A stretch of 52,163 bases of DNA from Paranoxybacillus sp035645275 (GTDB lineage Bacteria; Bacillota; Bacilli; Bacillales; Anoxybacillaceae): positions 1-52,163 of the forward strand of contig DASQMX010000029.1 of the NCBI GenBank assembly GCA_035645275.1, written 5' to 3'. The translations under genes and the position numbers were made by a program. The notes below the pieces were generated by a model. That model had not been told where the DNA came from and did not search any database. It saw nothing but the letters and a program-made list of their open reading frames with translations. Shown in pieces: positions 22,751 to 31,758 of this stretch (its first letter is position 1; every line of letters starts with the position of its first letter).

Positions 22751-25700
22751 GTGCTATCCTTACATCGTTATTTTATTGAAAATCAGGATATACGTTCGAT
22801 TATTGATGGTGTGGAAGCGGGACTGAAAGAACAACTTGTTGCCGGATTATCTGGTTCGGCGCGTTCTGTTTTTCTTGCTTCTCTTTATAAAGAGACGGGA
22901 AAGTCGCTATTAATTGTGACACATAACTTATTCCAAGCACAAAAAGTGTATGATGACCTTGTACAGCTTTTAGGGATGGATGAGGTGTTTTTGTATCCTG
23001 TTAACGAGCTTATCGCAGCGGAGTTAGCTATCGCCAGCCCAGAGCTAAAAGGACAACGTCTTGAAGTAATGAATCACTGGAGCCAAGACAAAAAGGGGAT
23101 TGTTGTTGCTCCTATTGCCGGATTGCGGAGACTTTTACCGCCAAAAGCGTTATGGAAGCAAAATCAGCTTTTATTGAAAGTGAACGAGGACATTGATGTT
23201 GATGCATATATTAGCCAATTAGTAAAAATGGGATATGAACGTGTCTCCATGGTTTCTACTCCGGGTGAGTTTAGTGTTCGCGGTGGGATTATCGATATAT
23301 ACCCACTGACAGCCGAGCTTCCTTACCGAATCGAATTGTTCGATACAGAAGTGGAATCGATTCGCACTTTTACCATTGATGATCAACGTTCCCGAGAAGA
23401 AATAAAGGAAGTTGTTATTGGTCCGGCAGATGAAATGATTGTATATGGAGAGCATTTAGAGCGGGGAATTAAGCAGATTGAAAAAGGATTATCTGCCAGC
23501 TTAAAAAAGATAAAAGATGATAAAGCAAAGGAGCTGCTCCTTGAACATATTTCGTTTGAGTTGGAAAAACTAAAAAATGGACAACAAATTGATGGAAAAT
23601 ATAAATATTTAGCTTTATTTTATGAGAATCCTGCTAGTTTGCTAGACTATATGCCAGAAAACGGCCTTCTACTCCTTGATGAAATGAGCAGAGTGCAGGA
23701 AATGGCAGAAAGCCTGGATAAAGAGGAAGCAGAATGGTACACGAGTTTGTTAGGTGAAGGAAAAATTATTCATGATGTTCCTATTTCACACAAATATCCT
23801 GACCTGTTACAAAAAAATAAAAGACCAATTATCTATTTATCACTGTTTTTACGTCATGTCCCGCATACTCATCCGCAAAATATTGTCAATATATCATGCA
23901 AACAAATGCAAAACTTTCATGGACAGATGCATCTTTTAAAAGCGGAGTTAGAGCGGTGGAAAAAAGCGAAGTACGCGGTTGCATTTTTAGCGCCAAATGC
24001 AGAAAGAGTAAAAAAGTTGCAAAGTGTTTTAGAAGACTATGAAATTGATGCCCTTCCGTTAGATGATCACGTTATGTTGATGCATGAGAAGTTTCAAATT
24101 ATCCAGGGAGATTTAAATACTGGATTCGAACTTCCAATGCAAAAGCTAGCGGTCATTACGGAAGAGGAGTTATTTAAAAAACGTGTGAAAAAGCCGATTC
24201 GCCGGCAAAAATTATCAAATGCTGAACGCATCAAAAGTTATTCAGAACTACAAGTCGGTGACTATGTTGTCCATGTCAATCATGGAATCGGCAAGTATTT
24301 AGGCATTGTCACATTAGAAATTAACGGAATTCATAAAGACTACATCCATATTCAGTATCAAGGAAGCGACACATTATACGTTCCTGTCGAACAAATTGAT
24401 CAAGTTCAAAAATATGTAGGTTCTGAAGGAAAAGAACCGAAAATCTACAAACTTGGCGGTTCCGAATGGAAAAAAGTGAAGAAAAAGGTTGAATCTTCTG
24501 TTCAAGATATTGCGGAAGAGTTAATCAAGCTTTATGCCGAGCGTGAGGCAAGCAAAGGCTACGCTTTTTCTCCGGATGGAGAAATGCAACGCGAATTTGA
24601 AGCGGCATTTCCTTATCAAGAAACGGAAGATCAGCTTCGCTCTATTAATGAAATTAAGCGGGACATGGAGAGCGAACGGCCAATGGACCGACTTCTCTGC
24701 GGTGATGTTGGTTACGGTAAAACAGAAGTGGCGATTCGTGCCGCATTTAAAGCGATTATGGATGGAAAACAGGTTGCTTTCCTTGTGCCGACAACTATTT
24801 TAGCTCAGCAACATTACCAAACGATTCGTGAGCGTTTTCAAGGTTATCCAATCAACATAGGGTTATTAAGCAGATTTCGGACGCGAAAGGAGCAAGCCGA
24901 AACGATTAAAGGATTAAAGGATGGAACTATTGATATTGTTATTGGTACACACCGCCTGCTTTCTAAGGACGTTTCTTTTAAAGATTTAGGATTATTAATT
25001 ATCGATGAAGAGCAGCGTTTTGGTGTCACCCATAAAGAAAAAATTAAACAAATGAAAACAAACATTGATGTCCTTACATTGACGGCTACACCGATTCCGC
25101 GAACGTTGCATATGTCCATGATTGGGGTGCGCGACTTATCGGTGATTGAAACACCTCCGGAAAACCGTTTCCCAGTTCAAACATATGTAATGGAATATAG
25201 TCCAGAGCTGGTACGTGAAGCGATTGAACGGGAATTAGCCCGCGATGGACAAGTGTTTTTCCTTTATAACCGTGTTGAAGATATCGACCTTAAAGCGGAA
25301 GAAATCTCGATGCTTGTTCCGGATGCCCGTGTGACATACGCTCACGGAAAGATGTCAGAGAATGAACTGGAATCAGTCATGCTTTCATTTTTAGAGGGAC
25401 AATACGATGTGTTAGTGAGCACAACGATTATTGAAACAGGTGTCGATATACCGAATGTGAATACACTTATTGTATATGATGCTGACCGTATGGGCCTTTC
25501 GCAATTGTACCAATTAAGAGGGCGTGTCGGCCGCTCGAATCGTGTGGCATATGCCTATTTTACGTATCGGAAAGATAAAGTATTAAATGAAGTGGCGGAA
25601 AAACGTCTGCAGGCTATTAAGGAATTTACAGAGCTTGGTTCGGGATTTAAAATCGCTATGCGCGATTTATCGATCCGCGGAGCAGGTAATTTATTAGGTG

Positions 25701-26287
25701 CTGAACAGCACGGATTTATTGATTCTGTTGGTTTTGATTTATACTCACAAATGCTGAAAGAGGCGATTGAAAAACGAAAAGGAATCAAGCAAGTGGAGGA
25801 AAAATTTGAAGTAGAAATCGACCTTGAAGTGGATGCCTATATTCCTGATGCCTATATTTCTGATGGACGCTTAAAAATTGACATGTATAAGCGTTTTAAA
25901 GCGATTGATACAATGGAAGATGTAGAAGAGCTTCAAGAAGAAATGCTCGACCGCTTTGGAGAATATCCAGATGAAGTTGCTTATTTATTCCAAATTGCAG
26001 AAATAAAAGTATATGCAAAACAAAACTGTGTCGAATCGATTAAGCAAAATAAACAACAAGTGGATATTTTATTTAATGAAGCTGCTTCAAAAGATGTCCA
26101 AATTCAACGTTTGGCAAAATTAGGTGATAAGTATGGACGTGTTTATGGCTTTGGCATGGAAGGGGAGAAATTAAAAATCGTTCTTTATATTAAAGGACTT
26201 AAATCACAGGAGTGGCTAATGATTTTACTGGAAACGCTAAAAGAACTAAGCAATGCAAAAAAAGATGAGAAATCGGTAACCGCCTAG
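22751..26287 (+). CDS. mfd: Transcription-repair coupling factor Mfd
   Basis: 1178 residues, full length. Domains in order: UvrB-like N-terminal module (to about 340), a middle domain, RNA-polymerase-interaction domain (about 490-560, GDYVVHVNHGIGKYLG), RecG-like helicase core with Walker A GDVGYGKTE (near 652), IDEEQRFG (near 757) and TATPIPRTL, then a C-terminal TRCF domain. Mfd pushes stalled RNA polymerase off lesions and recruits UvrA. GTG 22751 follows GAGGAGGGGG. It is preceded by the fin terminator, so a promoter is expected in the short gap, but none is clear. Confidence 0.97.
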   Translation: MLSLHRYFIENQDIRSIIDGVEAGLKEQLVAGLSGSARSVFLASLYKETGKSLLIVTHNLFQAQKVYDDLVQLLGMDEVFLYPVNELIAAELAIASPELKGQRLEVMNHWSQDKKGIVVAPIAGLRRLLPPKALWKQNQLLLKVNEDIDVDAYISQLVKMGYERVSMVSTPGEFSVRGGIIDIYPLTAELPYRIELFDTEVESIRTFTIDDQRSREEIKEVVIGPADEMIVYGEHLERGIKQIEKGLSASLKKIKDDKAKELLLEHISFELEKLKNGQQIDGKYKYLALFYENPASLLDYMPENGLLLLDEMSRVQEMAESLDKEEAEWYTSLLGEGKIIHDVPISHKYPDLLQKNKRPIIYLSLFLRHVPHTHPQNIVNISCKQMQNFHGQMHLLKAELERWKKAKYAVAFLAPNAERVKKLQSVLEDYEIDALPLDDHVMLMHEKFQIIQGDLNTGFELPMQKLAVITEEELFKKRVKKPIRRQKLSNAERIKSYSELQVGDYVVHVNHGIGKYLGIVTLEINGIHKDYIHIQYQGSDTLYVPVEQIDQVQKYVGSEGKEPKIYKLGGSEWKKVKKKVESSVQDIAEELIKLYAEREASKGYAFSPDGEMQREFEAAFPYQETEDQLRSINEIKRDMESERPMDRLLCGDVGYGKTEVAIRAAFKAIMDGKQVAFLVPTTILAQQHYQTIRERFQGYPINIGLLSRFRTRKEQAETIKGLKDGTIDIVIGTHRLLSKDVSFKDLGLLIIDEEQRFGVTHKEKIKQMKTNIDVLTLTATPIPRTLHMSMIGVRDLSVIETPPENRFPVQTYVMEYSPELVREAIERELARDGQVFFLYNRVEDIDLKAEEISMLVPDARVTYAHGKMSENELESVMLSFLEGQYDVLVSTTIIETGVDIPNVNTLIVYDADRMGLSQLYQLRGRVGRSNRVAYAYFTYRKDKVLNEVAEKRLQAIKEFTELGSGFKIAMRDLSIRGAGNLLGAEQHGFIDSVGFDLYSQMLKEAIEKRKGIKQVEEKFEVEIDLEVDAYIPDAYISDGRLKIDMYKRFKAIDTMEDVEELQEEMLDRFGEYPDEVAYLFQIAEIKVYAKQNCVESIKQNKQQVDILFNEAASKDVQIQRLAKLGDKYGRVYGFGMEGEKLKIVLYIKGLKSQEWLMILLETLKELSNAKKDEKSVTA

Positions 26288-26410
26288 CATTGCAACGTTT
26301 AAGTTTAAACATGATTGTCTATAATGATGCTGGGGAAATTTCTCTTTCATTGAAAAAATCACTTTCATCATGCATAGAAGTTATGTTGTGAAGGATACTA
26401 ATCACAACAA

Positions 26411-26445
26411 TGGTGAATTCTTCATTACAGAATTCAGCCATTATT
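26411..26445 (+). promoter_or_regulatory. Candidate sigma-G promoter and inverted repeat before spoVT
   Basis: TGAATT (26414-26419), 19 bases, CATTATT (26439-26445), close to sigma-G consensus. The same span contains TGGTGAATTC and GAATTCAGCCA as an imperfect inverted repeat. B. subtilis spoVT is sigma-G dependent and represses itself, so the repeat may be its operator. Confidence 0.5.
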
Positions 26446-26481
26446 CTTCAATCACCAGATGAAAGTGAGGGGCATCTATAG

Positions 26482-27018
26482 ATGAAAGCAACAGGTATCG
26501 TTCGGCGGATTGATGATTTAGGAAGAGTAGTCATTCCAAAAGAAATTCGAAGAACATTGCGCATTCGTGAAGGCGATCCACTTGAAATATTTGTAGATCG
26601 TGATGGAGAGGTCATTTTAAAAAAATATTCACCCATTAGTGAGTTAGGTGATTTTGCGAAAGAGTATGCAGAAGCATTGTTTGACAGCTTAGGCCATCCG
26701 GTTTTAATCTGTGACCGCGATGTCTTTATTGCAGTAGCAGGGGTATCAAAAAAAGAATATTTGAATAAAAACGTTAGTTCGTTCATTGAAAAAACGATGG
26801 AAGAGCGTAACTCTGTGCTTCAGACAGAGGAAAGCGATATTGAAATTGTTGAGGGGAACACGGAAAGACTCAAATCATATACAGTCGGTCCGATTGTTGC
26901 CAATGGTGACCCAATTGGTGCAGTTGTAATTTTGTCGAAGGACAAGACGTTAGGCGAAGTAGAGCATAAAGCTGTTGAGACAGCTGCCGGATTTTTAGCA
27001 AGACAAATGGAGCAATAA
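26482..27018 (+). CDS. spoVT: Stage V sporulation protein T
   Basis: 178 residues. An AbrB-like swapped-hairpin DNA-binding domain (MKATGIVRRIDDLGRVVIPKE) is joined to a C-terminal GAF-like domain (about 55-178). SpoVT tunes sigma-G-dependent genes in the forespore, including SASP genes. GTGAGGGG lies before ATG 26482. Its N-terminal 47 residues are visibly homologous to AbrB, encoded earlier in this window. Confidence 0.97.
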   Translation: MKATGIVRRIDDLGRVVIPKEIRRTLRIREGDPLEIFVDRDGEVILKKYSPISELGDFAKEYAEALFDSLGHPVLICDRDVFIAVAGVSKKEYLNKNVSSFIEKTMEERNSVLQTEESDIEIVEGNTERLKSYTVGPIVANGDPIGAVVILSKDKTLGEVEHKAVETAAGFLARQMEQ

Positions 27019-27232
27019 AGAAAAGCGGAAGCGCCCTGTTTAGCCGCGATGGGCAAATGTTCTTCCGGAGCAAGAAGTCACTTTTTGACTTCGCTCCGGA
27101 AGGTTATTTGACCCCGAGCTGCTTAAAGCATCACTTTTCAAGTCATGCTTTGCGCAAGTTTTGCACGGATGTACACTCAAGAAGGAAACTGGCTGGGCGC
27201 TGAAGCTAGACATCACTGAAAAGCGGAGGAAA
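27019..27232 (+). repeat. Structured intergenic repeat between spoVT and yabM
   Basis: About 210 bases without a gene. GAAAAGCGGAAGCGCCC (start) and GGGCGCTGAAGCTAGACA (end) pair through AGCGCCC / GGGCGCT. Inside are a strong hairpin, TTCCGGAGC..AAGTCA / TGACTT..GCTCCGGAA (27062-27102), and a second, AAAGCATCACT / AGTCATGCTTT. The ends match, from memory, a very common intergenic repeat of Geobacillus and relatives. Copy number was not checked. Confidence 0.65.
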
Positions 27233-27245
27233 CAGATACTTTTGT

Positions 27246-27272
27246 AAAAAGGTAGCTTTGTGCTGCCTTTTT
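27246..27272 (+). terminator. Terminator downstream of spoVT
   Basis: AAAAAGGTAGC / GCTGCCTTTTT stem (one G-U) with a TTTGT loop and continued T residues, after the repeat element. Confidence 0.8.
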
Positions 27273-27304
27273 CTTTTGCCGAAAAATGCCGATAAAGGAG
27301 TTTG

Positions 27305-27313
27305 TGATATAAT
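27305..27313 (+). promoter_or_regulatory. Extended -10 promoter of yabM
   Basis: TGATATAAT is a perfect extended -10 (TGNTATAAT), 33 bases before the yabM start. No clear -35 is present. Confidence 0.5.
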
Positions 27314-27346
27314 GTGAACGTTAATTTATAGTGGAAGGTGAAAAAA

Positions 27347-28960
27347 ATGGCTCTTGAACCAGAGTCACGCACAAAAGGAATATGGCGAGGAGCGCTTGCT
27401 CTTACGATTGCCGCTTTTGTAACGAAAATATTAAGTGCATTTTATCGCATTCCTTATCAAAACATTGCGGGTGATATCGGATTTTATATTTATCAGCAAG
27501 TCTACCCTTTTTACGGAATCGTTATTGCACTTGCCACTTATGGTTACCCAGTCGTCATTTCAAAAATGATTGCCGAGCGCGATGTTCAGCAAGATGACGA
27601 GGGAGTAACATACATTTTAAAAATCTCTTTGTATTTTTTGTTAATAATAGGTATGATTGGATTTAGTATTTTGTATATTGGTGCGGATTGGATTGCCCAG
27701 TTGATGGGGGACAAAGAGTTAGCTTTACTTATCCAAATTATTTCGTTTTCTTATTTGCTTTTCCCTTTTATCTCCGTATTAAGAGGGTATTTTCAAGGAA
27801 AAAACGACATGGTACCGACAGCTGTTTCTCAAATAGCCGAGCAGTTTGTTCGTGTAGCAACGATTTTGCTTTCCGTGTATGTGCTGCTAAAAAGCGGGCG
27901 CACCATATACGAAGCAGGAGCCGGGGCTATTTTCGGTTCTCTGACAGGCGGATTTGCCGCGTTGCTTTTCTTAACCGCTTATTGGCTTAAAAGTGATATA
28001 AAGCGGAAGAAAATAAGTATAAAAAAGACGAATATAGAGGCCAAAAAAATCATTTTCACTTTGTTTGTTCAAGGTTTTACCATTTGTATGGCAAACATGA
28101 TGCTCATATTGATACAGTTTGTTGATGCGCTTTCACTTTTTTCATTGTTAGTATCAACAGGTATCGAAGAACAGATGGCAAAAGTATTAAAAGGAATATA
28201 TGACCGGGGACAACCGCTTATTCAACTTGGAACGGTCATTGCTACTGCCTTTTCTTTAACACTTGTTCCGTTAATTTCCGGAGCGAAGCAGCGGGGAGAG
28301 GAACGGTTTATTGAGGAGAAAATTAACCTTTCTTTTCGTGTTGGTATTGTCATTGGATTAGGTGCGGCAGTAGGACTTGCTTGCATTATTAAACCAACAA
28401 ATATTATGTTATTTAAAGATGATTCCGGCTCCTTTGAACTAGCGATTTTAAGCGGCTCCATTTTATTTACGTCACTGGCTTTAACAATAGTCGCGATTTT
28501 GCAAGGATTAGGATATCAATGGGCTCCTGTTTTTGCGGTGTTAATCGGAGTGCTTATGAAGTGGCTGCTTAATCTATGGCTTGTACCACTGTACCAAATC
28601 GTTGGTGCTGCCATAGCAACACTTATTTCTTACATGACGATTTTTGTTCTTTTATACTATACATTAAGGAAAAATATAAAGAGTTCTTTAATAAGTAAAG
28701 AGATGACTCTTCGAATTTTGCTTGCATCGTTAGCAATGGTGGTTTTATTACAATTTTATTTATGGACAAGCAGTAATTTCGCTTTTGGTTGGCAGGGAAC
28801 TCGCTTATTTGCCTCTGTGCAGGCGTTATTTGGTGTTGTCATTGGCGGCTGTTTTTACATCATGGCCGTTTTGAAAGGAAGCGTGTTTTCAAAGCAAGAA
28901 CTGTCCCTTCTCCCATTTGGAGAGAAGGCAATGAAGTTTTTATTTAAAAATGATAGGTGA
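27347..28960 (+). CDS. yabM: Polysaccharide/lipid flippase family protein (YabM, MurJ/SpoVB-like)
   Basis: 537-residue integral membrane protein of the MVF/PST branch of the MOP superfamily, with about 14 hydrophobic segments. KGIWRGALALTIAAFVTKILSA, FYRIPYQNIAG and FPFISVLRGYFQGKNDM match the SpoVB/YtgP (MurJ) group, which move lipid-linked cell-wall precursors. The substrate of YabM itself is not established. ATG 27347 is used: GGAAGGTG (27333-27340) is its ribosome site and would overlap the GTG 27338 alternative. It abuts yabN. Confidence 0.9.
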   Translation: MALEPESRTKGIWRGALALTIAAFVTKILSAFYRIPYQNIAGDIGFYIYQQVYPFYGIVIALATYGYPVVISKMIAERDVQQDDEGVTYILKISLYFLLIIGMIGFSILYIGADWIAQLMGDKELALLIQIISFSYLLFPFISVLRGYFQGKNDMVPTAVSQIAEQFVRVATILLSVYVLLKSGRTIYEAGAGAIFGSLTGGFAALLFLTAYWLKSDIKRKKISIKKTNIEAKKIIFTLFVQGFTICMANMMLILIQFVDALSLFSLLVSTGIEEQMAKVLKGIYDRGQPLIQLGTVIATAFSLTLVPLISGAKQRGEERFIEEKINLSFRVGIVIGLGAAVGLACIIKPTNIMLFKDDSGSFELAILSGSILFTSLALTIVAILQGLGYQWAPVFAVLIGVLMKWLLNLWLVPLYQIVGAAIATLISYMTIFVLLYYTLRKNIKSSLISKEMTLRILLASLAMVVLLQFYLWTSSNFAFGWQGTRLFASVQALFGVVIGGCFYIMAVLKGSVFSKQELSLLPFGEKAMKFLFKNDR

Positions 28961-28963
28961 TGA

Positions 28964-30427
28964 ATGATGAATACTATTTTCGTATTAGGTTTAGGTGCTG
29001 GTGATTTAGAACAGTTACCACTTGGAATTTATCGCAAATTACAAAAAGCATCGCCGCTTTTTTTGCGAACGAAGGAACATCCTGCTGTATATGGATTAAT
29101 AGAAGAAGGAATTCAGTTCCAATCATTTGATGATATATATGAAAAGCATGATTCTTTTGAAAAGGTTTATGAAGAAATTGTCGACATTTTATTGGAACAA
29201 GCAAAAACATCGAATGTGTTTTATGCGGTTCCTGGTCATCCTCTTGTTGCGGAACGGACGGTACAGTTACTTTTAGAGGCAGAGAACAAAAATTTATGCA
29301 AAGTGGTGATAGAAGGCGGGCAAAGCTTTTTAGATGCTTTGTTTGCGTCATTAAAAATTGACCCGATTGAAGGATTTCAATTCATTGATGCAACCCATTT
29401 TCGCAGCGATGAACTACAACTAACACAACATATGATTTTTTGCCAAGTATATGACCAATTTATTGCTTCTGACGTAAAGCTTTCCTTGATGGAAGAGCTG
29501 CCTGATGAATATGAAGTATATGTGGTGACAGCTGCCGGAAGCAAAAATGAAAAAATTAAGAAAGTTCCTTTATATGAATTGGATCGGGTAACGGAACTGA
29601 ATAATTTAACAAGTGTCTATGTGCCGCCGGTTAGAGATGAAGTGTTGCTTTATCATCGTTTTGGAACATTGCGCCGCGTTATTGCCACGTTGAGAGGACC
29701 GAACGGCTGCCCATGGGACCGCAAACAGACACATGAATCATTGAAAAAATACTTAATTGAAGAAACGTACGAACTTTTAGATGCCATCGACCGACAAGAT
29801 GATGACAACATGATTGAAGAATTAGGAGATGTGCTTTTGCAAGTTATGTTGCATGCACAAATTGGCGAAGATGAGGGAATGTTTTCGATTAACGATGTTA
29901 TTCATAGCATTACTGAAAAAATGATTCGCCGTCATCCTCACGTATTTGGCGATGTAGCTGTCGAAAACGCTGATGAAGTTGTTCGTAACTGGGAAAATAT
30001 TAAAGCTAAGGAAAAAGAGGAGAAAACGGTCTTTTTACTTGATGAGGTGGCGAAAAGTTTACCAGGCTTATTAAAAGCATATGAATTTCAAGCCAAAGCA
30101 GCGAAAGTTGGTTTTGATTGGCCGGATATTCAACCGATGTGGGAGAAAGTAAACGAAGAAATAGCTGAATTTCAACAAGAGGCTGCAGAAGGTAAGCATC
30201 GTCAAAAGTTGATTAGCGAGTTTGGCGATTTACTATTTGCACTTGTCAATATTGCAAGATACTACAAAATCAATCCAGAAGAAGCATTAGCTATGACAAA
30301 CGAAAAATTTTATCGTCGTTTTACTTATATAGAAGAGCAAGTAAAAGCACGTGGTTGGGATATGACATCATTAACATTGGAACAATTAGATAAGTTTTGG
30401 GAAGAAGCGAAAGAAAAAGGTTTATAA
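28964..30427 (+). CDS. mazG: MazG-type NTP pyrophosphohydrolase fused to a tetrapyrrole-methylase domain (YabN)
   Basis: 487 residues. The N-terminal SAM-dependent methylase-like domain (to about 220, FVLGLGAGD and VPGHPLVAERT) is followed by a full MazG unit (about 230-480), with GCPWDRKQTHESL, LIEETYELLDAI and EELGDVLLQV providing the metal-binding EExxE and ExxD motifs. The MazG part is expected to hydrolyse non-canonical or surplus NTPs. The role of the methylase half is unknown. ATG 28964 is three bases after the yabM stop, and ATG 28967 is an equally possible start. Confidence 0.93.
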   Translation: MMNTIFVLGLGAGDLEQLPLGIYRKLQKASPLFLRTKEHPAVYGLIEEGIQFQSFDDIYEKHDSFEKVYEEIVDILLEQAKTSNVFYAVPGHPLVAERTVQLLLEAENKNLCKVVIEGGQSFLDALFASLKIDPIEGFQFIDATHFRSDELQLTQHMIFCQVYDQFIASDVKLSLMEELPDEYEVYVVTAAGSKNEKIKKVPLYELDRVTELNNLTSVYVPPVRDEVLLYHRFGTLRRVIATLRGPNGCPWDRKQTHESLKKYLIEETYELLDAIDRQDDDNMIEELGDVLLQVMLHAQIGEDEGMFSINDVIHSITEKMIRRHPHVFGDVAVENADEVVRNWENIKAKEKEEKTVFLLDEVAKSLPGLLKAYEFQAKAAKVGFDWPDIQPMWEKVNEEIAEFQQEAAEGKHRQKLISEFGDLLFALVNIARYYKINPEEALAMTNEKFYRRFTYIEEQVKARGWDMTSLTLEQLDKFWEEAKEKGL

Positions 30428-30439
30428 GGGGGAAATGGA

Positions 30440-30706
30440 ATGCGGCTAGATAAATTTTTAAAAGTCTCACGTTTAATTAAACGCCGTACTCTAGCAAAAG
30501 AGGTCGCTGATCAAGGGCGGATTAAAATTAATGGTATGACAGCAAAAGCAAGCTCAAATGTAAAAATAGGAGACGAATTAACGATTCAGTTCGGACAAAA
30601 GTTAGTCACTGTAAAAATTACAAATCTACAGGAAACAGCTCGGAAAGAAGATGCAGCAACTCTTTATGAAGTGATCAAAGAAGAAAGAATTGAATCAGAG
30701 ATATGA
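30440..30706 (+). CDS. rqcP: Ribosome-associated quality control factor RqcP (YabO)
   Basis: 88-residue S4-domain protein: MRLDKFLKVSRLIKRRTLAKE is the RNA-binding helix pair. RqcP works with RqcH on stalled 50S subunits, stabilising P-site tRNA during alanine tailing. GGGGGAAATGG precedes ATG 30440. It follows yabN at 12 bases in the yabM-yabN-rqcP run. Confidence 0.94.
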   Translation: MRLDKFLKVSRLIKRRTLAKEVADQGRIKINGMTAKASSNVKIGDELTIQFGQKLVTVKITNLQETARKEDAATLYEVIKEERIESEI

Positions 30707-30730
30707 CGATATAGCTCTTGTTCTAAAAAT

Positions 30731-30801
30731 CTCCCCGCATTCATACATATGGTACAAACATGAGAGGGATAAGCTCTCTTAGTTTAAATGTGAATGCGGG
30801 G
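30731..30801 (+). promoter_or_regulatory. Leader hairpin masking the yabP ribosome site
   Basis: CCCCGCATTCA (30733-30743) pairs perfectly with TGAATGCGGGG (30791-30801), and the GGGG of the yabP ribosome site is in the 3' arm. The loop contains a small GAGAG / CTCTC hairpin. No T-run follows, so it is not a terminator. CATACATA (30742-30749) is 7 of 8 to the sigma-E -10, but no good -35 accompanies it. Confidence 0.55.
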
Positions 30802-30808
30802 GAATGGT

Positions 30809-31114
30809 ATGAATCAACATTATGAATTCGGTTCTAACAATAAGGGGCCTATTCAGGACCATGACTTAATTATGCGCGGAAGGCGTCTCCTTGACATTAC
30901 TGGGGTCAAACAGGTGGAGAGTTTCGATAATGAGGAATTTCTGTTAGAAACTGTAATGGGTTTTTTAGCGATTCGCGGCCAAAACTTGCAAATGAAAAAT
31001 TTAGACGTGGATAAAGGAGTCGTCTCGATTAAAGGAAGAATTTTTGAAATTGTATATTTAGATGATCAACATCCGGAGAAAGCTAAAGGTTTCTTTAGCA
31101 AGTTGTTCAAATGA
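30809..31114 (+). CDS. yabP: Sporulation protein YabP
   Basis: 101 residues of the YabP/YqfC family: RGRRLLDITGVKQVESFDNEEFLLET, then MGFLAIRGQNLQMKNLDVDKGVVSIKG. In B. subtilis yabP and yabQ are sigma-E genes of the mother cell. The function of YabP is unknown, although the related family is tied to spore envelope assembly. ATG 30809 has GGGGGAATGG upstream. An in-frame start at 30794 lies inside the leader stem. Confidence 0.92.
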   Translation: MNQHYEFGSNNKGPIQDHDLIMRGRRLLDITGVKQVESFDNEEFLLETVMGFLAIRGQNLQMKNLDVDKGVVSIKGRIFEIVYLDDQHPEKAKGFFSKLFK

Positions 31115-31743
31115 GTTTAACGACCCAGTTTCTAACCATGCTGTCAATGATTGGCATGGGGAGTTATCTTGGAGCGGCTGTTGACACTTATGGTCGCTTT
31201 TTGAAGAGGCAGAAACGAGCACATTGGGTTGTTTTTATTAATGATATTCTTTTCTGGGTGATTCAAGGCCTCATTGTATTCTATGTGTTATGGTCTGTAA
31301 ATGAAGGGGAGCTTCGATTTTATATTTTTTTAGCGTTATTATGCGGTTATGCTGCTTATCAAAGTTTATTTCGCACCGTTTACTTAAAGATTCTCGAATT
31401 CGTTATTCAGACATGCGTAACTATGTACCGCTTTGTTGTAAGGACATGCTATTATGTAATTGTCCGTCCTCTTCAATTCATGTTTCAACTTTTGCTTACC
31501 TTGTTAATAGCGGGTGGAAGAATGTTGTTTATGATAGCCCGCATGTTATATAAACTTATTAAAATGATATTGCGAATTATTTTTATCCCAATCAAATGGC
31601 CTTTCCGCTTATTATGGCGGTTTGTTCCAGCCAATTGGCGAATCAACGTAGAAAAGTTTTTTCAAAAATTTGCAGGAGTTATTGCTAAAGGAAAGAATAT
31701 AAACATTATTGTACAAAAATGGTGGGGTAAACTCCGAAAGTAA
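31111..31743 (+). CDS. yabQ: Spore cortex biosynthesis protein YabQ
   Basis: 210-residue membrane protein with about four hydrophobic segments (near 5-22, 40-62, 70-86 and 113-145) and a basic C-terminal tail. YabQ is required for cortex formation in B. subtilis, by an unknown mechanism. The start ATG overlaps the yabP stop by four bases, so the two are translationally coupled. Confidence 0.93.
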   Translation: MSLTTQFLTMLSMIGMGSYLGAAVDTYGRFLKRQKRAHWVVFINDILFWVIQGLIVFYVLWSVNEGELRFYIFLALLCGYAAYQSLFRTVYLKILEFVIQTCVTMYRFVVRTCYYVIVRPLQFMFQLLLTLLIAGGRMLFMIARMLYKLIKMILRIIFIPIKWPFRLLWRFVPANWRINVEKFFQKFAGVIAKGKNINIIVQKWWGKLRK

Positions 31744-31758
31744 GATGGAGGTAGAAAG

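Noticed and set aside
30731..30801. Terminator between rqcP and yabP
   Set aside because: Strong stem but no T-run. It is followed directly by the yabP ribosome site.
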